Shown: positions 7,069 through 13,957, counted from the stretch's first letter. The stretch: DNA of 13,957 nucleotides from Acidobacteriaceae bacterium (GCA_003140785.1 PLKY01000293.1:184-14140), one strand, 5' to 3'. Notes: generated from the sequence alone by a model not told the origin. Numbers and translations are program-made.

Positions 7069-7088
7069 GAAAGTTAATAACAGGCTCT
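7069..7088 (-). repeat. Right terminal inverted repeat of the MITE-like element
   Basis: This arm is the exact reverse complement of 6821-6840. It overlaps by two bases the TAG codon (7089-7087, minus strand) that ends the radical SAM pseudogene. Confidence 0.85.
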
Positions 7089-8034
7089 AGAAGGGAAGCC
7101 AGGGTTGCAGTTCTATCGACCGGCTATTCCCGATTGAATTGGGGCTCGGTTGCTTCTCGGCGCGGCGTCGTCCCAGCTTGTTTTCGACGCGGATCAAATT
7201 TACCAGTTCCTCTATCCGTTTCCTGTACTCGGGAGAGACGAAGGCGCTGTTCGAGTACCGCCGTTTATACGCTTCTAGTTGGTTCGGGAAATGTTGACCG
7301 ACGAAACTGAGAAAAGTCGGTAGCGAGCAAGGCTTAAGGAAGAGCGCTCCCGCAAAGAAGAAACTCGCATCTGCTGCTGCTGCTTTCGCTACGGCCCGGA
7401 TCGAGCTGGGGGCTGTCGGTAATCCCCCGCATGAGCGGGGAACACATTACGCCAGTGCGGAGTCCGGCGCGCCGTAATCGCGCCACCGTGCGCATGCGAA
7501 GATCGGGCCGAGGGGCGCGCGGCTCAAGGGTGCGCGCCAGTTTCTCGATCGATCATCGTCACCGTCACAGGAACGGTCAGTTTGTGCCGACGCGCAATCT
7601 CCTTGAGAAGGTCGACGTCCCGAAGGATCAGCGTCGATTTGGTCAGGATGCCTAGTCCGAAACCGCTGGTGTGCGCGAAAACATCAAGCAGCGAGCGCGT
7701 AATGAGCTGCTTCCGTTCGAGCGGTTGGAAGGGATCGGTCGAGGTGCCTAAGGCAATTTTGGTTCCCGGCTTCAATTTCTTCAGCTCCTGTGCAAGAAGC
7801 CAGGCCACATTCTCCTTAAAGTAAATTCTGTGTTCGAACTCTTCGGGGGGTAGCTCGAGGAACTCGTGAGCGTAGCGGGCATAGCAGTACCGGCGGGCAA
7901 ATTAGCGGCCGCGATAGGGATTGATGGCGTAGGTAAAAGGCAGTTTTCGCTTCGAATTTACCTTAGTCAAAATGGAGCGCGTCGCAAGCGGGCGATACTC
8001 GGTGAGGCATCCCGTCGAGTCGAGCGATGCGTCG
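7087..8034 (-). pseudogene. Decayed radical SAM gene, SPL-related (COG1533-like)
   Basis: Reading the minus strand across frames recovers most of a radical SAM protein related to spore photoproduct lyase-like proteins. Family text includes RSILTKVNSKRKLPFTYAIN, PYRG, YCYARYAHEFLEL, IALGTSTDPFQPLERKQL, GLGILTKSTLILRDVDLL, LEPRAPRPDLRMRTVARL and AGALFLKPCSLPTFLSF. Lesions: (1) the cluster motif CxxxCxxC reads R-stop-F-A-R-R-Y-C, with a TAA at 7904-7902 and two cysteines changed to arginine (CGC at 7907-7905 and 7895-7893), leaving only the third cysteine (7886-7884). (2) One extra A at about 7541-7543 shifts the frame before LEP. (3) Four extra bases at about 7396-7399 shift it again before VAKAAA. 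(4) An IARL-like N-terminal piece at about 8013-8030 is in another frame. The C-terminus ends at 7087 in the MITE-like element. The 5' limit is approximate. Confidence 0.9.
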
Positions 8035-8415
8035 CCTGCGGAACGGGCCAATCGTGAAATCTGCCTGGTGTAGAGGAGGGGGGAAGAGAGGAGATATATT
8101 CGCCAGTTGTTCGCCTTTTTGCAGAGTACGCTGGCTTCTCGGAAGCGTCAACGGCGATTTTTCACGGGGTATGGATTCTGGGTTTTCAGAGTCAATTGCT
8201 GGGGCCCAGGGTTTTCCAGGCCCGATGGTGTGGTGTTATTTTGCGAAGATGTTGGGATCTGAGTAATGAATAAACCAGTCGTCGTTTCGCATCAAACTTG
8301 CCGGGAAAAAGTGTCGTCTCGGAAAGAGGAACTTACGAAAAGCCGAATCGATTTGGTCCGATAACAGCACATGCACAGTGCGCATCTTGAGAGGCGTCAA
8401 GAAGAGGGAGAATTT
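8035..8415. other. Gap of about 380 bp with no recognisable gene
   Basis: I find no supported coding region between the pseudogene remnant and the hydrolase gene. Open frames here (for example 8236-8457 on the minus strand) lack a family resemblance or ribosome site and run into the hydrolase gene. The stretch presumably contains the promoter of the gene at 8416, but I see no convincing -35/-10 pair. It may contain older decayed sequence from the same region as the pseudogene. Confidence 0.5.
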
Positions 8416-9123
8416 ATGAGTTTGTTCAAGGGAACTCGCATTACCTGGCTGGGCCACTCAACTGTCTTGATCCAAACCGCAAAGGGCACCAATATCCTGA
8501 TTGATCCTTTCATCGCACAAAACCCGAAGTATCCGAAGGACTATGTTCTTCCGGAGAAGATCGATTATGTTCTGCTGACCCACGGGCATAGCGACCATAT
8601 CTCGGACGCGGTTCCCGTCGCCACCAAGCATGGATCGACGGTCGTAGCCATCTACGAGCTATCCGCCTATATCGCCGGCAAAGGGGTGTCCAATACATTG
8701 GGTATGAATCTGGGCGGAACCGTACAACTCAAGGATGTGGCAGCAACCATGGTCGAGGCGACACATTCTGCCGCTGCGCAAGATGAGCAGGGAACGCACT
8801 ATGTTGGAGTTGCCACAGGTTTCGTCCTCGCGATCGATGGAGGTCCGGTCCTGTATCACTCCGGCGATACAAACGTCTTCGGAGACATGAAGTTGATCGC
8901 GCAACTTTATCATCCGGAAATCGCGATGCTTCCGATTGGCGGCTTTTACACCATGGGGCCAAAGGAAGCCGCACTCGCCGTCGAGTTGCTGCAGCCAAAG
9001 ATGGTTCTACCGATACACTTTGGGACATTCCCGCCATTGACAGGAACACCGAAGGAACTGGCTTCGCTGATTCATGACGGCATTCGAGTCATTCAATGTG
9101 AGCCTGGGGAAATGATCGAGTAA
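8416..9123 (+). CDS. Metal-dependent hydrolase, UPF0173/metallo-beta-lactamase fold
   Basis: The 235-residue protein is of the UPF0173 kind, close to the family's usual length. Family members are predicted cytoplasmic hydrolases with a two-metal centre; the natural substrate is generally not known. The start RITWLGHSTVLIQ is typical of the YtkL/UPF0173 group. Metal ligands seen are H56, H58, D60 and H61 in THGHSDH, H117 in EATHS, D151 in YHSGDTN and H201 in LPIHFGTFP. There is no signal peptide. I chose the ATG at 8416 because GAGGGAG lies just upstream; an in-frame ATG at 8371 would add 15 residues that do not fit the family. The gene stands alone, with a hairpin terminator right after its stop. 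Confidence 0.93.
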   Translation: MSLFKGTRITWLGHSTVLIQTAKGTNILIDPFIAQNPKYPKDYVLPEKIDYVLLTHGHSDHISDAVPVATKHGSTVVAIYELSAYIAGKGVSNTLGMNLGGTVQLKDVAATMVEATHSAAAQDEQGTHYVGVATGFVLAIDGGPVLYHSGDTNVFGDMKLIAQLYHPEIAMLPIGGFYTMGPKEAALAVELLQPKMVLPIHFGTFPPLTGTPKELASLIHDGIRVIQCEPGEMIE

Positions 9124-9147
9124 CTAATTGCGTCGCACGTCCCCAAA

Positions 9148-9179
9148 ACACAAAGGCTGGCACGAGCCAGCCTTTGTGT
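9148..9179. terminator. Bidirectional hairpin terminator between convergent genes
   Basis: A perfect 14-bp stem (ACACAAAGGCTGGC with GCCAGCCTTTGTGT) with a four-base ACGA loop. It sits 25 bases after the hydrolase stop and 16 bases beyond the stop of the convergent small gene. The minus strand continues with a T-rich TTTTG run. The plus strand lacks a long T-run beyond the stem's own TTTGTGT. Confidence 0.85.
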
Positions 9180-9194
9180 AATCCCGGACTAATG

Positions 9195-9422
9195 CTACTT
9201 CCCAGCTGCAGCTCTTTTCTTCTGTTCGGCCCAGCGTCTCTTCACGGCCTCGGCGATGCGCTTGCGTCCTTCCGGCGTAAGGTTGCGCTTTTTTCTTGCA
9301 ACTTTCTTACCGGCCCGAGCAACTCCATGCTTCCCGTTCGAGACGCCATTGAGCAGCGAGCGCGCCTGTTGCAATTCGGCAATCTCGCGATCGATTTGCG
9401 TTAAAATCTCTGAAACTCCCAT
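9195..9422 (-). CDS. Small basic protein with C-terminal GRKRIAEAVKRRWAEQKK motif
   Basis: 75 residues. The N-terminal part (about 1-25, VSEILTQIDREIAELQQARSL) looks like an amphipathic helix able to form a coiled coil. The rest is strongly basic, with a linker (AGKKVARKKRN) and then LTPEGRKRIAEAVKRRWAEQ (48-67), a predicted helix. Such a helix plus a lysine/arginine-rich tail suggests nucleic-acid binding. I have the impression that this motif recurs in small acidobacterial proteins but cannot verify it here. The ATG at 9422 has a near-perfect ribosome site (AGGAGG, six to eight bases upstream), which strongly supports a translated gene. No specific function can be assigned. Confidence 0.8.
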   Translation of the reverse strand: MGVSEILTQIDREIAELQQARSLLNGVSNGKHGVARAGKKVARKKRNLTPEGRKRIAEAVKRRWAEQKKRAAAGK

Positions 9423-9811
9423 AGCTCCTCCTATACGCGCTCATAAGTGGCCCACTGAACGTGGCATGTACATCACCAAGTGTTCGCGATTAGCAATTTG
9501 TGTTCTGAATCACAATACGCAAATCCGGTCCGATTTACAAACAAAAAAGCACAATCTCCTGCGAGCTCTGAAGGTGCCGGAAAGCTATAGGTAACCAAAC
9601 CAAATACTTTCATGTAACTAAAGCGCAGTACGAAAAGATACTTTGGAAGAGGCTCCAGAGCCGAAAGCGCCATACACTTCGACATATATAACTAAAGTTA
9701 CTTATGGATCGGAATTGCCTGCCTATGGCGAAAAAATAGAAGTACATTGATGTTTCGCGCTCTATATCTTCTCTCTTGAGAAAGATCTCAAGATCTCTTG
9801 AGAGGAAAAAT
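9423..9811. other. AT-rich 389-bp gap, no gene recognised
   Basis: Lies between the 5' end of the small basic gene and the 3' end of the transporter gene. It is clearly richer in A and T than its neighbours. It contains two copies of AACTAAAG in similar settings (the first following ATGT and the second ATAT, in 9610-9705), a short GGCTC-CA-GAGCC palindrome near 9650, and a TCTTGAGA repeat cluster at 9771-9804. The promoter of the small basic gene is expected here, but I cannot place it with confidence. Open frames in the gap have no credible start or family resemblance. Confidence 0.5.
9771..9804. repeat. Alternating direct and inverted TCTTGAGA repeats 3' of the transporter gene
   Basis: CTCTTGAGA occurs at 9773-9781 and 9795-9803, and its inverse TCTCAAGA lies between them at 9786-9793. 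The RNA could form either of two mutually exclusive short stems. It is just beyond the transporter stop codon and may act in 3' end formation, though no T-run follows it on the minus strand. Confidence 0.5.
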
Positions 9812-12184
9812 CTAAAGCTCGCGAGTATATTTTACGGTTTGCGACTTTTGACTGGTTTGAGCAGAGGGCGGAGGTGGCCCCGGTAGTTCCTGGTTGCCCA
9901 TACGCAGACTCGGCGCCTCTGCAGCACGATAATTGCGCAGTTCGCGCAATATCTCCGCCTTTTCGCGAGCATATTGGCCGGCCAGCCGAGTCAATGCGTA
10001 AGTGATGATGTCGCTGTGGTGCAAATCCTGCACCGAAGGGTCGCGCTTCATATTCAGCCACAACCTATGCACCAATTGCACATCGTCGGGACTGAGAGTC
10101 GGAGCGTGAGGCCCGATATAAAACACGCTGGTCTCACCACTCGAACCGATGACAAAGAAATTGAACTGACGCTTCGGCTCGGGCAGTCCTTCCCAGGCTT
10201 GTCCAAGATGAAACGCCTGATCTTCTGGACTCATGGAGCTGGAAATCCCTGAAACAACGGAGTCAACTTCGAGCGAGTTCGCGCCTTGTGCCAACGCGGC
10301 GAAGATGTCTCCCGCAGGTACCACCAGCAGGGAAACCTTCTTGCCAAAGCTTTCAGCCACTGAAACTGCCTTGGTGAAGAGCATCTGCTCATGTTCGCTG
10401 AAGCTCTGTTGCTCGGCACTTAGATATTCGGGCCCCCCGGCGCCCATCATGCGAACGCTCAGCACGACAACATCGCGATCTTCTGTTTTCGTCCGCGATA
10501 GCACCCACTTCAGCGCGACAGGATTCACCGCATCGTGCATTGTAACCATGATTGCGCCGGGACGAATGGCTATCGATTCTCTGCTGATATTGTCCTGGTG
10601 CTCCAGTTGAAAATGATCTCTCATCTGGCGGGCAGTTAGCGCGTGCTTGCGCAGATTCTGCCGCTCGGAGACGGTGAAAATAATAAAGAATGCTGCCGCA
10701 AACAGTAACCCGCTGACCGTGGCGACCGACTTTGTAAAGAGATTCGTGATAGCCGTTGAAAGCAAGACAAGGAAGACGCAAAAAAGTCCGACGGGAACTT
10801 CCGTCTTCCCGATTTTTATATTTGGCGGAACCTTCCATCCGCGTTCGCCATGATACTTCCAGCGCAGGACGAGCATGGCAAGGCTGTTGAAGGTAAATGA
10901 CCAGATCACGCCGAAGGCATATGCCTCACCCAGCGTGATGACATTGCCGCGGCTCACAATAATCGTGAACATCTGGAGTCCGAATACCAGGTTCACAATC
11001 CGATGGCTTGTTCCAAATCTCGGATGCGGTTTGCGGAACCAGTCTGTCAGAACTCCATCTTCCGCCACGCGCATCAATACTCCCGTCGAACCGATCAGCG
11101 ACGTATTAATGGCGCCGGAAAGAATAAGAAAGCCCACGAATACAACAAAAATGCGAAACGCAATGCGCCAAAACGCGGGTCCGACCATGTACATTGCGAG
11201 GCCCGCGATCAGGTTGTCCTGGTAGATGTGGGTCCGCTCAAATGCCGGAATAAGCATGGAGGCCAAAAGCGTTGCGCCGCCGGTAAAGATCAGGCTATAG
11301 ATCGCAATGACAATTGCCGCGCGCTTGAGATTCTTCAGCTTCGGATGCTCTATCTCGCGATTGACCTGGGCCAGGCTCTCTTCGCCGGACATGGCAAGAA
11401 TCGAGTGCCCAAATGCCATTAGGATTCCGAACATTCCCAGGATTGGGACGTACCGAGTTCCTTTGAGGAATCCTAGCGCATCGTCGCTAAATTTAAGATT
11501 CCCTGAGATGGGCGCGGGTGGAAGATGGGCGCCCCGCATAAGTACCGAATAGCTTCCCCATATCAGCAGAATGACCACCATCACAGTGGTGATTTGTATA
11601 ACCCGCAAAGCCTTGTCGCTTGATTCTTCGATGCCCTTGATGTTCTGCCACCAGTAATAAATGGTGACAGCGGCCGCAAATACGGCCGATGTTGAATTCA
11701 TCGCAAACTGGAAGGGGTTGCCGTGCGTGTCCATGAGCGCAGGCGGCAGCCAGTGACTTTGCGCTGCAACCACCATTAACTCGTTCATCATCCCGGTAAT
11801 ATATTGGCCGGCCGAAACTCCGGAGATCGGTCCCGTCAGGATGTAATCGAACATCAAGGCCGAAACGCTTAGCTTGGCGAACGTACCGCCGAGAGCCTCT
11901 TTTACGACGCGATAGACGCCGCCGCGCGTGAACATCGAACAGCTCTCGACATAGACCGCGCGCACGGCGAAGCTGAACAGCATGATGCCGAGAATGAACC
12001 AGGGAGCAGCCGCTCCGACGGCTTGTTCGGCAATGCCGCCCGCGTAAAACGCCGACGATCCAAGATCGTTGAGAACGATGGCGGCAGCGCGCCAGAAGGA
12101 AATGAACGTGAGCATCACGGAGGATGCCACGATGAGCCGGACGCGGTCCGAAGGTGGGGCTACGGTCGTTCGATTAGATGCCAT
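9812..12184 (-). CDS. APC-superfamily amino acid permease with a long cytoplasmic C-terminal domain
   Basis: A 790-residue inner-membrane transporter. Residues about 16-505 contain around 12-13 hydrophobic segments of the APC type, including FISFWRAAAIVLNDLGSSAF (helix 1), YVESCSMFTRGGVYRVVKEA (75-97, like the helix 2-3 region of amino acid permeases) and GHSILAMSGEESLAQVNREI (259-278, the family's helix 6 region). The substrate cannot be told. Residues about 510-760 are soluble; segments such as RDVVVLSVRMMG and GKKVSLLVVPAGD look like alternating strands and helices of a UspA-like fold. The tail is proline-rich. I chose the ATG at 12184 over a TTG at 12202; neither has a good ribosome site. 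A promoter lies at 12255-12283. Confidence 0.88.
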   Translation of the reverse strand: MASNRTTVAPPSDRVRLIVASSVMLTFISFWRAAAIVLNDLGSSAFYAGGIAEQAVGAAAPWFILGIMLFSFAVRAVYVESCSMFTRGGVYRVVKEALGGTFAKLSVSALMFDYILTGPISGVSAGQYITGMMNELMVVAAQSHWLPPALMDTHGNPFQFAMNSTSAVFAAAVTIYYWWQNIKGIEESSDKALRVIQITTVMVVILLIWGSYSVLMRGAHLPPAPISGNLKFSDDALGFLKGTRYVPILGMFGILMAFGHSILAMSGEESLAQVNREIEHPKLKNLKRAAIVIAIYSLIFTGGATLLASMLIPAFERTHIYQDNLIAGLAMYMVGPAFWRIAFRIFVVFVGFLILSGAINTSLIGSTGVLMRVAEDGVLTDWFRKPHPRFGTSHRIVNLVFGLQMFTIIVSRGNVITLGEAYAFGVIWSFTFNSLAMLVLRWKYHGERGWKVPPNIKIGKTEVPVGLFCVFLVLLSTAITNLFTKSVATVSGLLFAAAFFIIFTVSERQNLRKHALTARQMRDHFQLEHQDNISRESIAIRPGAIMVTMHDAVNPVALKWVLSRTKTEDRDVVVLSVRMMGAGGPEYLSAEQQSFSEHEQMLFTKAVSVAESFGKKVSLLVVPAGDIFAALAQGANSLEVDSVVSGISSSMSPEDQAFHLGQAWEGLPEPKRQFNFFVIGSSGETSVFYIGPHAPTLSPDDVQLVHRLWLNMKRDPSVQDLHHSDIITYALTRLAGQYAREKAEILRELRNYRAAEAPSLRMGNQELPGPPPPSAQTSQKSQTVKYTREL

Positions 12185-12254
12185 CAGCAGGTACCGACAC
12201 AACTGCCGGTCGTTCAGAGTCTTGAAGGAGCGAAAATCCCGCCGCCCTCGGCTG

Positions 12255-12283
12255 AGTGTATTTCTGAATTAATACTTAGTCAA
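12255..12283 (-). promoter_or_regulatory. Sigma-70-type promoter for the APC transporter
   Basis: On the minus strand TTGACT (12283-12278) and TACACT (12260-12255) are separated by 17 bases. They match five of six and four of six consensus bases. Transcription would start near 12248, leaving a leader of about 64 bases before the ATG at 12184. Confidence 0.6.
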
Positions 12284-12344
12284 TAAAAATGGCGAACCTG
12301 TCCTGAATAACTATAAGCACGTGCCAACAGTCACGGTGCGATGG

Positions 12345-12470
12345 TTACTCGTCCCCGAACAGTTCCTTCCCATCTTCGACAAAGCTGATCAACACGACTA
12401 CCGCTGACCCCAGCAATCCGACGAAGAACATAACTTCGAGAAGCCGCATGCCAATAATCGCGATCTGCAT
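12345..12470 (-). CDS. Small single-span membrane protein beside lnt
   Basis: A 41-residue reading frame, starting MQIAIIGMRLLEVMFFVGLL. One membrane helix covers about residues 9-30 (RLLEVMFFVGLLGSAVVVLISF), followed by an acidic tail (VEDGKELFGDE). The clean hydrophobic-then-acidic layout, with a basic residue before the helix and acids after it, looks like a real small membrane protein. The start is uncertain: an in-frame ATG at 12500 would add ten residues, and neither start has a strong ribosome site. I have the impression of similar small proteins in related bacteria but cannot check. It is divergent from lnt, 146 bases away, and upstream of the transporter on the same strand. Function unknown. 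Confidence 0.55.
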   Translation of the reverse strand: MQIAIIGMRLLEVMFFVGLLGSAVVVLISFVEDGKELFGDE

Positions 12471-12616
12471 GCCATCGATTGTAGCGGGTGTTTGCCGCAT
12501 TTCTACAAACAAACCGGAGATTTATCGTCGGCAGCCGGGGACTGATGTGGGATGGGCGCAAAGTGGCCGTTCGCGATTGAACGCGCCTGAGTGCAATGCA
12601 GTAAACTCGCCCAAGC

Positions 12617-13957
12617 ATGCATCTTGGTTCGTGGAGATTATGGGCGGCGGCCGGCCTCTCTGCCGGCCTGCTCGAATTGCCCTTCCCTTTGGCGGGGCCG
12701 ATGCCTCCCTGGCGAAGCGTTTTTGCCTGGTTCGGCCTTGTCCCGCTTCTGTGGGCCATTCTGTACCCCGCACAGATTGAGCGTCCGCGTCCTTTACGCC
12801 GCGCATTCCTGTTGTCCTACCTTTGCGGATTCTTGTGGTACTGCGGCAACTGCTATTGGATTCGCGACACTATGATGCGCTACGGCGACATGCCACCGAT
12901 GGCCCCCACGTTGTTGCTGATCGGATTCAGCCTTGTATTGGGCCTCTATTTTGGCCTGTTCGGGTTGAGCGTGATGCTGGTGCGCCGCGCCACGGGCAGC
13001 ACACGTCTAGCGCTGGCGGCTGCGCCGATTCTGTGGACCGCCCTCGAACTTGCTGCGGCCCGCATCACCAGCGTGCCATGGGATCAACTCGGCTATTCGC
13101 AGGTCGACAACGCGCTCGTAAGCCGACTCGCGCCATGGACGGGAGTCTACGGGATCAGCTTCGTGCTGGTGGCTTTCAATGCGCTGGTCGCGGCCCTGCT
13201 GCTGCGTTGCTTCCGCGCTTATGTGATGAATCTGGCGACGGCGGTATTTCTTCTGTTGAATGGCGCGACGTGGGGCAGAATCTTTCAACCTCCCAAGCCC
13301 GCGCCTACTGCTACTGCCGTACTGATCCAACCCAATCTTGATGTCGGTTCTGAGGATGCGTGGCCCGGGCAGGAATGGGATCGCCACATCTCCGAGTTCA
13401 CGCGGTTGGGTGGTGAACAGTGCAAGACCTACATTGCGGGAATCCCGCAAACCGGCGCGCCGAACGGGGAAATTGTGTGCCCGCCGTATCCCACGCATCC
13501 CGATCTAGTTGTGTGGCCCGAGTCTCCCGCGCCGTTCGCTGAGCAGGATCCGCGATTTCAGCAGGGAATTGCTACCGTGGCGCGCGCCGCGCAAGCGCCA
13601 ATTGTTGTTGGTTCCGTCGGGATGGATGCTTCTCCGCTAGATCAGACCTGGAGGGATTACAACTCCGCACTTATCGTTGGCGCAGACGGCGCGCGCGTTG
13701 GCCGATACGACAAGATTCATCTAGTCCCATTCGGTGAGTACATCCCTTTCAAAGACCTACTGTTCTTCGCGCACAAACTTACTGGACGAGTATCGGAGTT
13801 CACGCGCAGCAGGCGACGCGAAGTCTTCCATCTCAACGGCCATCGCTATGGCGTTTTCATCTGCTATGAGGCGGTCTTCGCCGACGAGGTGCGGCAGTTC
13901 GCGCGGCTTGGCGCCGAGGTACTGGTGAACATCAGCGACGATGGATGGTACGGCGAT
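12617..13957 (+). CDS. lnt: Apolipoprotein N-acyltransferase (partial, 3' end off the window)
   Basis: Lnt adds the third acyl chain to the N-terminal cysteine of lipoproteins on the periplasmic side of the inner membrane, the last step before Lol sorting. 447 residues are visible. The N-terminal part (about 1-225) has the expected membrane helices with LGYSQVDNALVSRLAPWTGV (158-177), typical of the family. The rest is the nitrilase-like domain. The catalytic triad is E302 (VVWPESPAPF), K366 (RYDKIHLVPFGEYIP) and C416 (FICYEAVF), matching E. coli E267, K335 and C387. E374 matches another conserved glutamate, and NISDDGWYGD is the conserved loop just before the edge. About 60-80 residues are missing. 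The ATG at 12617 is the first after an in-frame TAA at 12602-12604. No ribosome site is visible, so the mRNA may be nearly leaderless. Confidence 0.96.
   Translation, partial: MHLGSWRLWAAAGLSAGLLELPFPLAGPMPPWRSVFAWFGLVPLLWAILYPAQIERPRPLRRAFLLSYLCGFLWYCGNCYWIRDTMMRYGDMPPMAPTLLLIGFSLVLGLYFGLFGLSVMLVRRATGSTRLALAAAPILWTALELAAARITSVPWDQLGYSQVDNALVSRLAPWTGVYGISFVLVAFNALVAALLLRCFRAYVMNLATAVFLLLNGATWGRIFQPPKPAPTATAVLIQPNLDVGSEDAWPGQEWDRHISEFTRLGGEQCKTYIAGIPQTGAPNGEIVCPPYPTHPDLVVWPESPAPFAEQDPRFQQGIATVARAAQAPIVVGSVGMDASPLDQTWRDYNSALIVGADGARVGRYDKIHLVPFGEYIPFKDLLFFAHKLTGRVSEFTRSRRREVFHLNGHRYGVFICYEAVFADEVRQFARLGAEVLVNISDDGWYGD

Larger units (their letters stand above)
6821..7088. mobile_element. MITE-like non-autonomous element with 20-bp perfect terminal inverted repeats
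   Basis: AGAGCCTGTTATTAACTTTC (6821-6840) recurs as its exact reverse complement at 7069-7088. Inward of these, the arms still pair without gaps at roughly two thirds of the next 27 positions, so the inverted repeats extend imperfectly to about 47 bases. The element is 268 bp and encodes no transposase or other credible protein. An AAAATTGG octamer occurs at 6862-6869 and 7042-7049 and inverted at 6966-6973. The element begins five bases after the methyltransferase stop and ends in the last codon of the radical SAM pseudogene. I see no clean target duplication next to the repeats, although CTAG occurs at 6812-6815 and 7087-7090. The transposase family that would move it is unknown. Confidence 0.72.

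Noticed and set aside
6930..7310. Plus-strand open frame of 126 codons across the MITE-like element and pseudogene
   Set aside because: It spans an element end and the antisense of the pseudogene. Composition is low-complexity basic/serine-rich with no ribosome site.
7422..7445. Sequence resembling one type I-E CRISPR repeat (CCCCGC...GCGGGGAACAC)
   Set aside because: Only one copy exists, with no spacers and no cas genes. It is explained as coding sequence of the radical SAM pseudogene (frame reading VMCSPLMRGI on the minus strand).
8170..8225. GGGCC / GGCCC hairpin in the gap before the hydrolase gene
   Set aside because: The stem is short with wobble pairs and no T-run, and there is no gene end nearby for it to terminate.
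8236..8457. Minus-strand open frame ending WFIHYSDPNIFAK
   Set aside because: Starts inside the hydrolase gene on the opposite strand and has no ribosome site. The end looks protein-like, but I could not tie it to any family.
12331..12759. Minus-strand open frame of 142 codons upstream of and into lnt
   Set aside because: It overlaps the start of lnt antisense and has no membrane or domain pattern. The 41-residue frame at 12345-12470 is the better reading of this strand.

Overview
The window reads as ordinary chromosomal DNA, GC-rich, from a soil-type Gram-negative bacterium. The gene set and order (lysS overlapping a lipoprotein-release permease, a short atpZ-atpI-atpB-atpE cluster, bactofilin, lnt, and an APC transporter with a soluble tail) suggest Acidobacteriota. 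That assignment is an inference from gene content; no rRNA or tRNA gene is present to settle it.

Layout, left to right. Positions 1-2404 (minus strand) hold lysS and, overlapping its stop codon by 4 bases, the start of a LolC/LolE-type ABC permease that runs off the left edge. Divergent from lysS, 2492-4463 (plus strand) carries the membrane part of an F-type ATP synthase: atpZ, atpI, subunit a (atpB) and subunit c (atpE). It closes with a strong terminator at 4491-4522, so the b subunit and the F1 genes must lie elsewhere. A secreted protein of unknown function (4536-5396, minus) converges on that terminator. A bactofilin (5631-6011, plus) and a methyltransferase-like protein (6168-6815, plus) follow.

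The 6816-8415 stretch has no intact gene. It holds a 268-bp element with 20-bp perfect terminal inverted repeats and no transposase (6821-7088, MITE-like), and then a decayed radical SAM gene of the SPL/COG1533 type (about 7087-8034, minus). The pseudogene has an in-frame stop inside its iron-sulfur cluster motif, two of three cluster cysteines changed to arginine, and at least two +1 frameshifts. The element's right repeat overlaps the pseudogene's last codon.

Positions 8416-9123 (plus) encode a UPF0173-type metallo-beta-lactamase-fold hydrolase, which shares a bidirectional hairpin terminator with a small basic protein (9195-9422, minus). A 389-bp AT-rich gap with short repeats follows. A 790-residue APC-type permease with a long cytoplasmic tail occupies 9812-12184 (minus), with a good promoter upstream. 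A 41-residue single-span membrane protein (12345-12470, minus) lies between it and lnt, apolipoprotein N-acyltransferase (12617 to the right edge, plus).

Two genes concern lipoproteins: a LolC/E-like permease at the left edge and lnt at the right. This fits a didermal cell with an outer membrane. No defence system, CRISPR array, prophage or biosynthetic cluster was found. The most notable items are the MITE-like element, the radical SAM pseudogene, the partial sodium-type ion-binding signature in subunit c, and the unannotated small membrane protein beside lnt.
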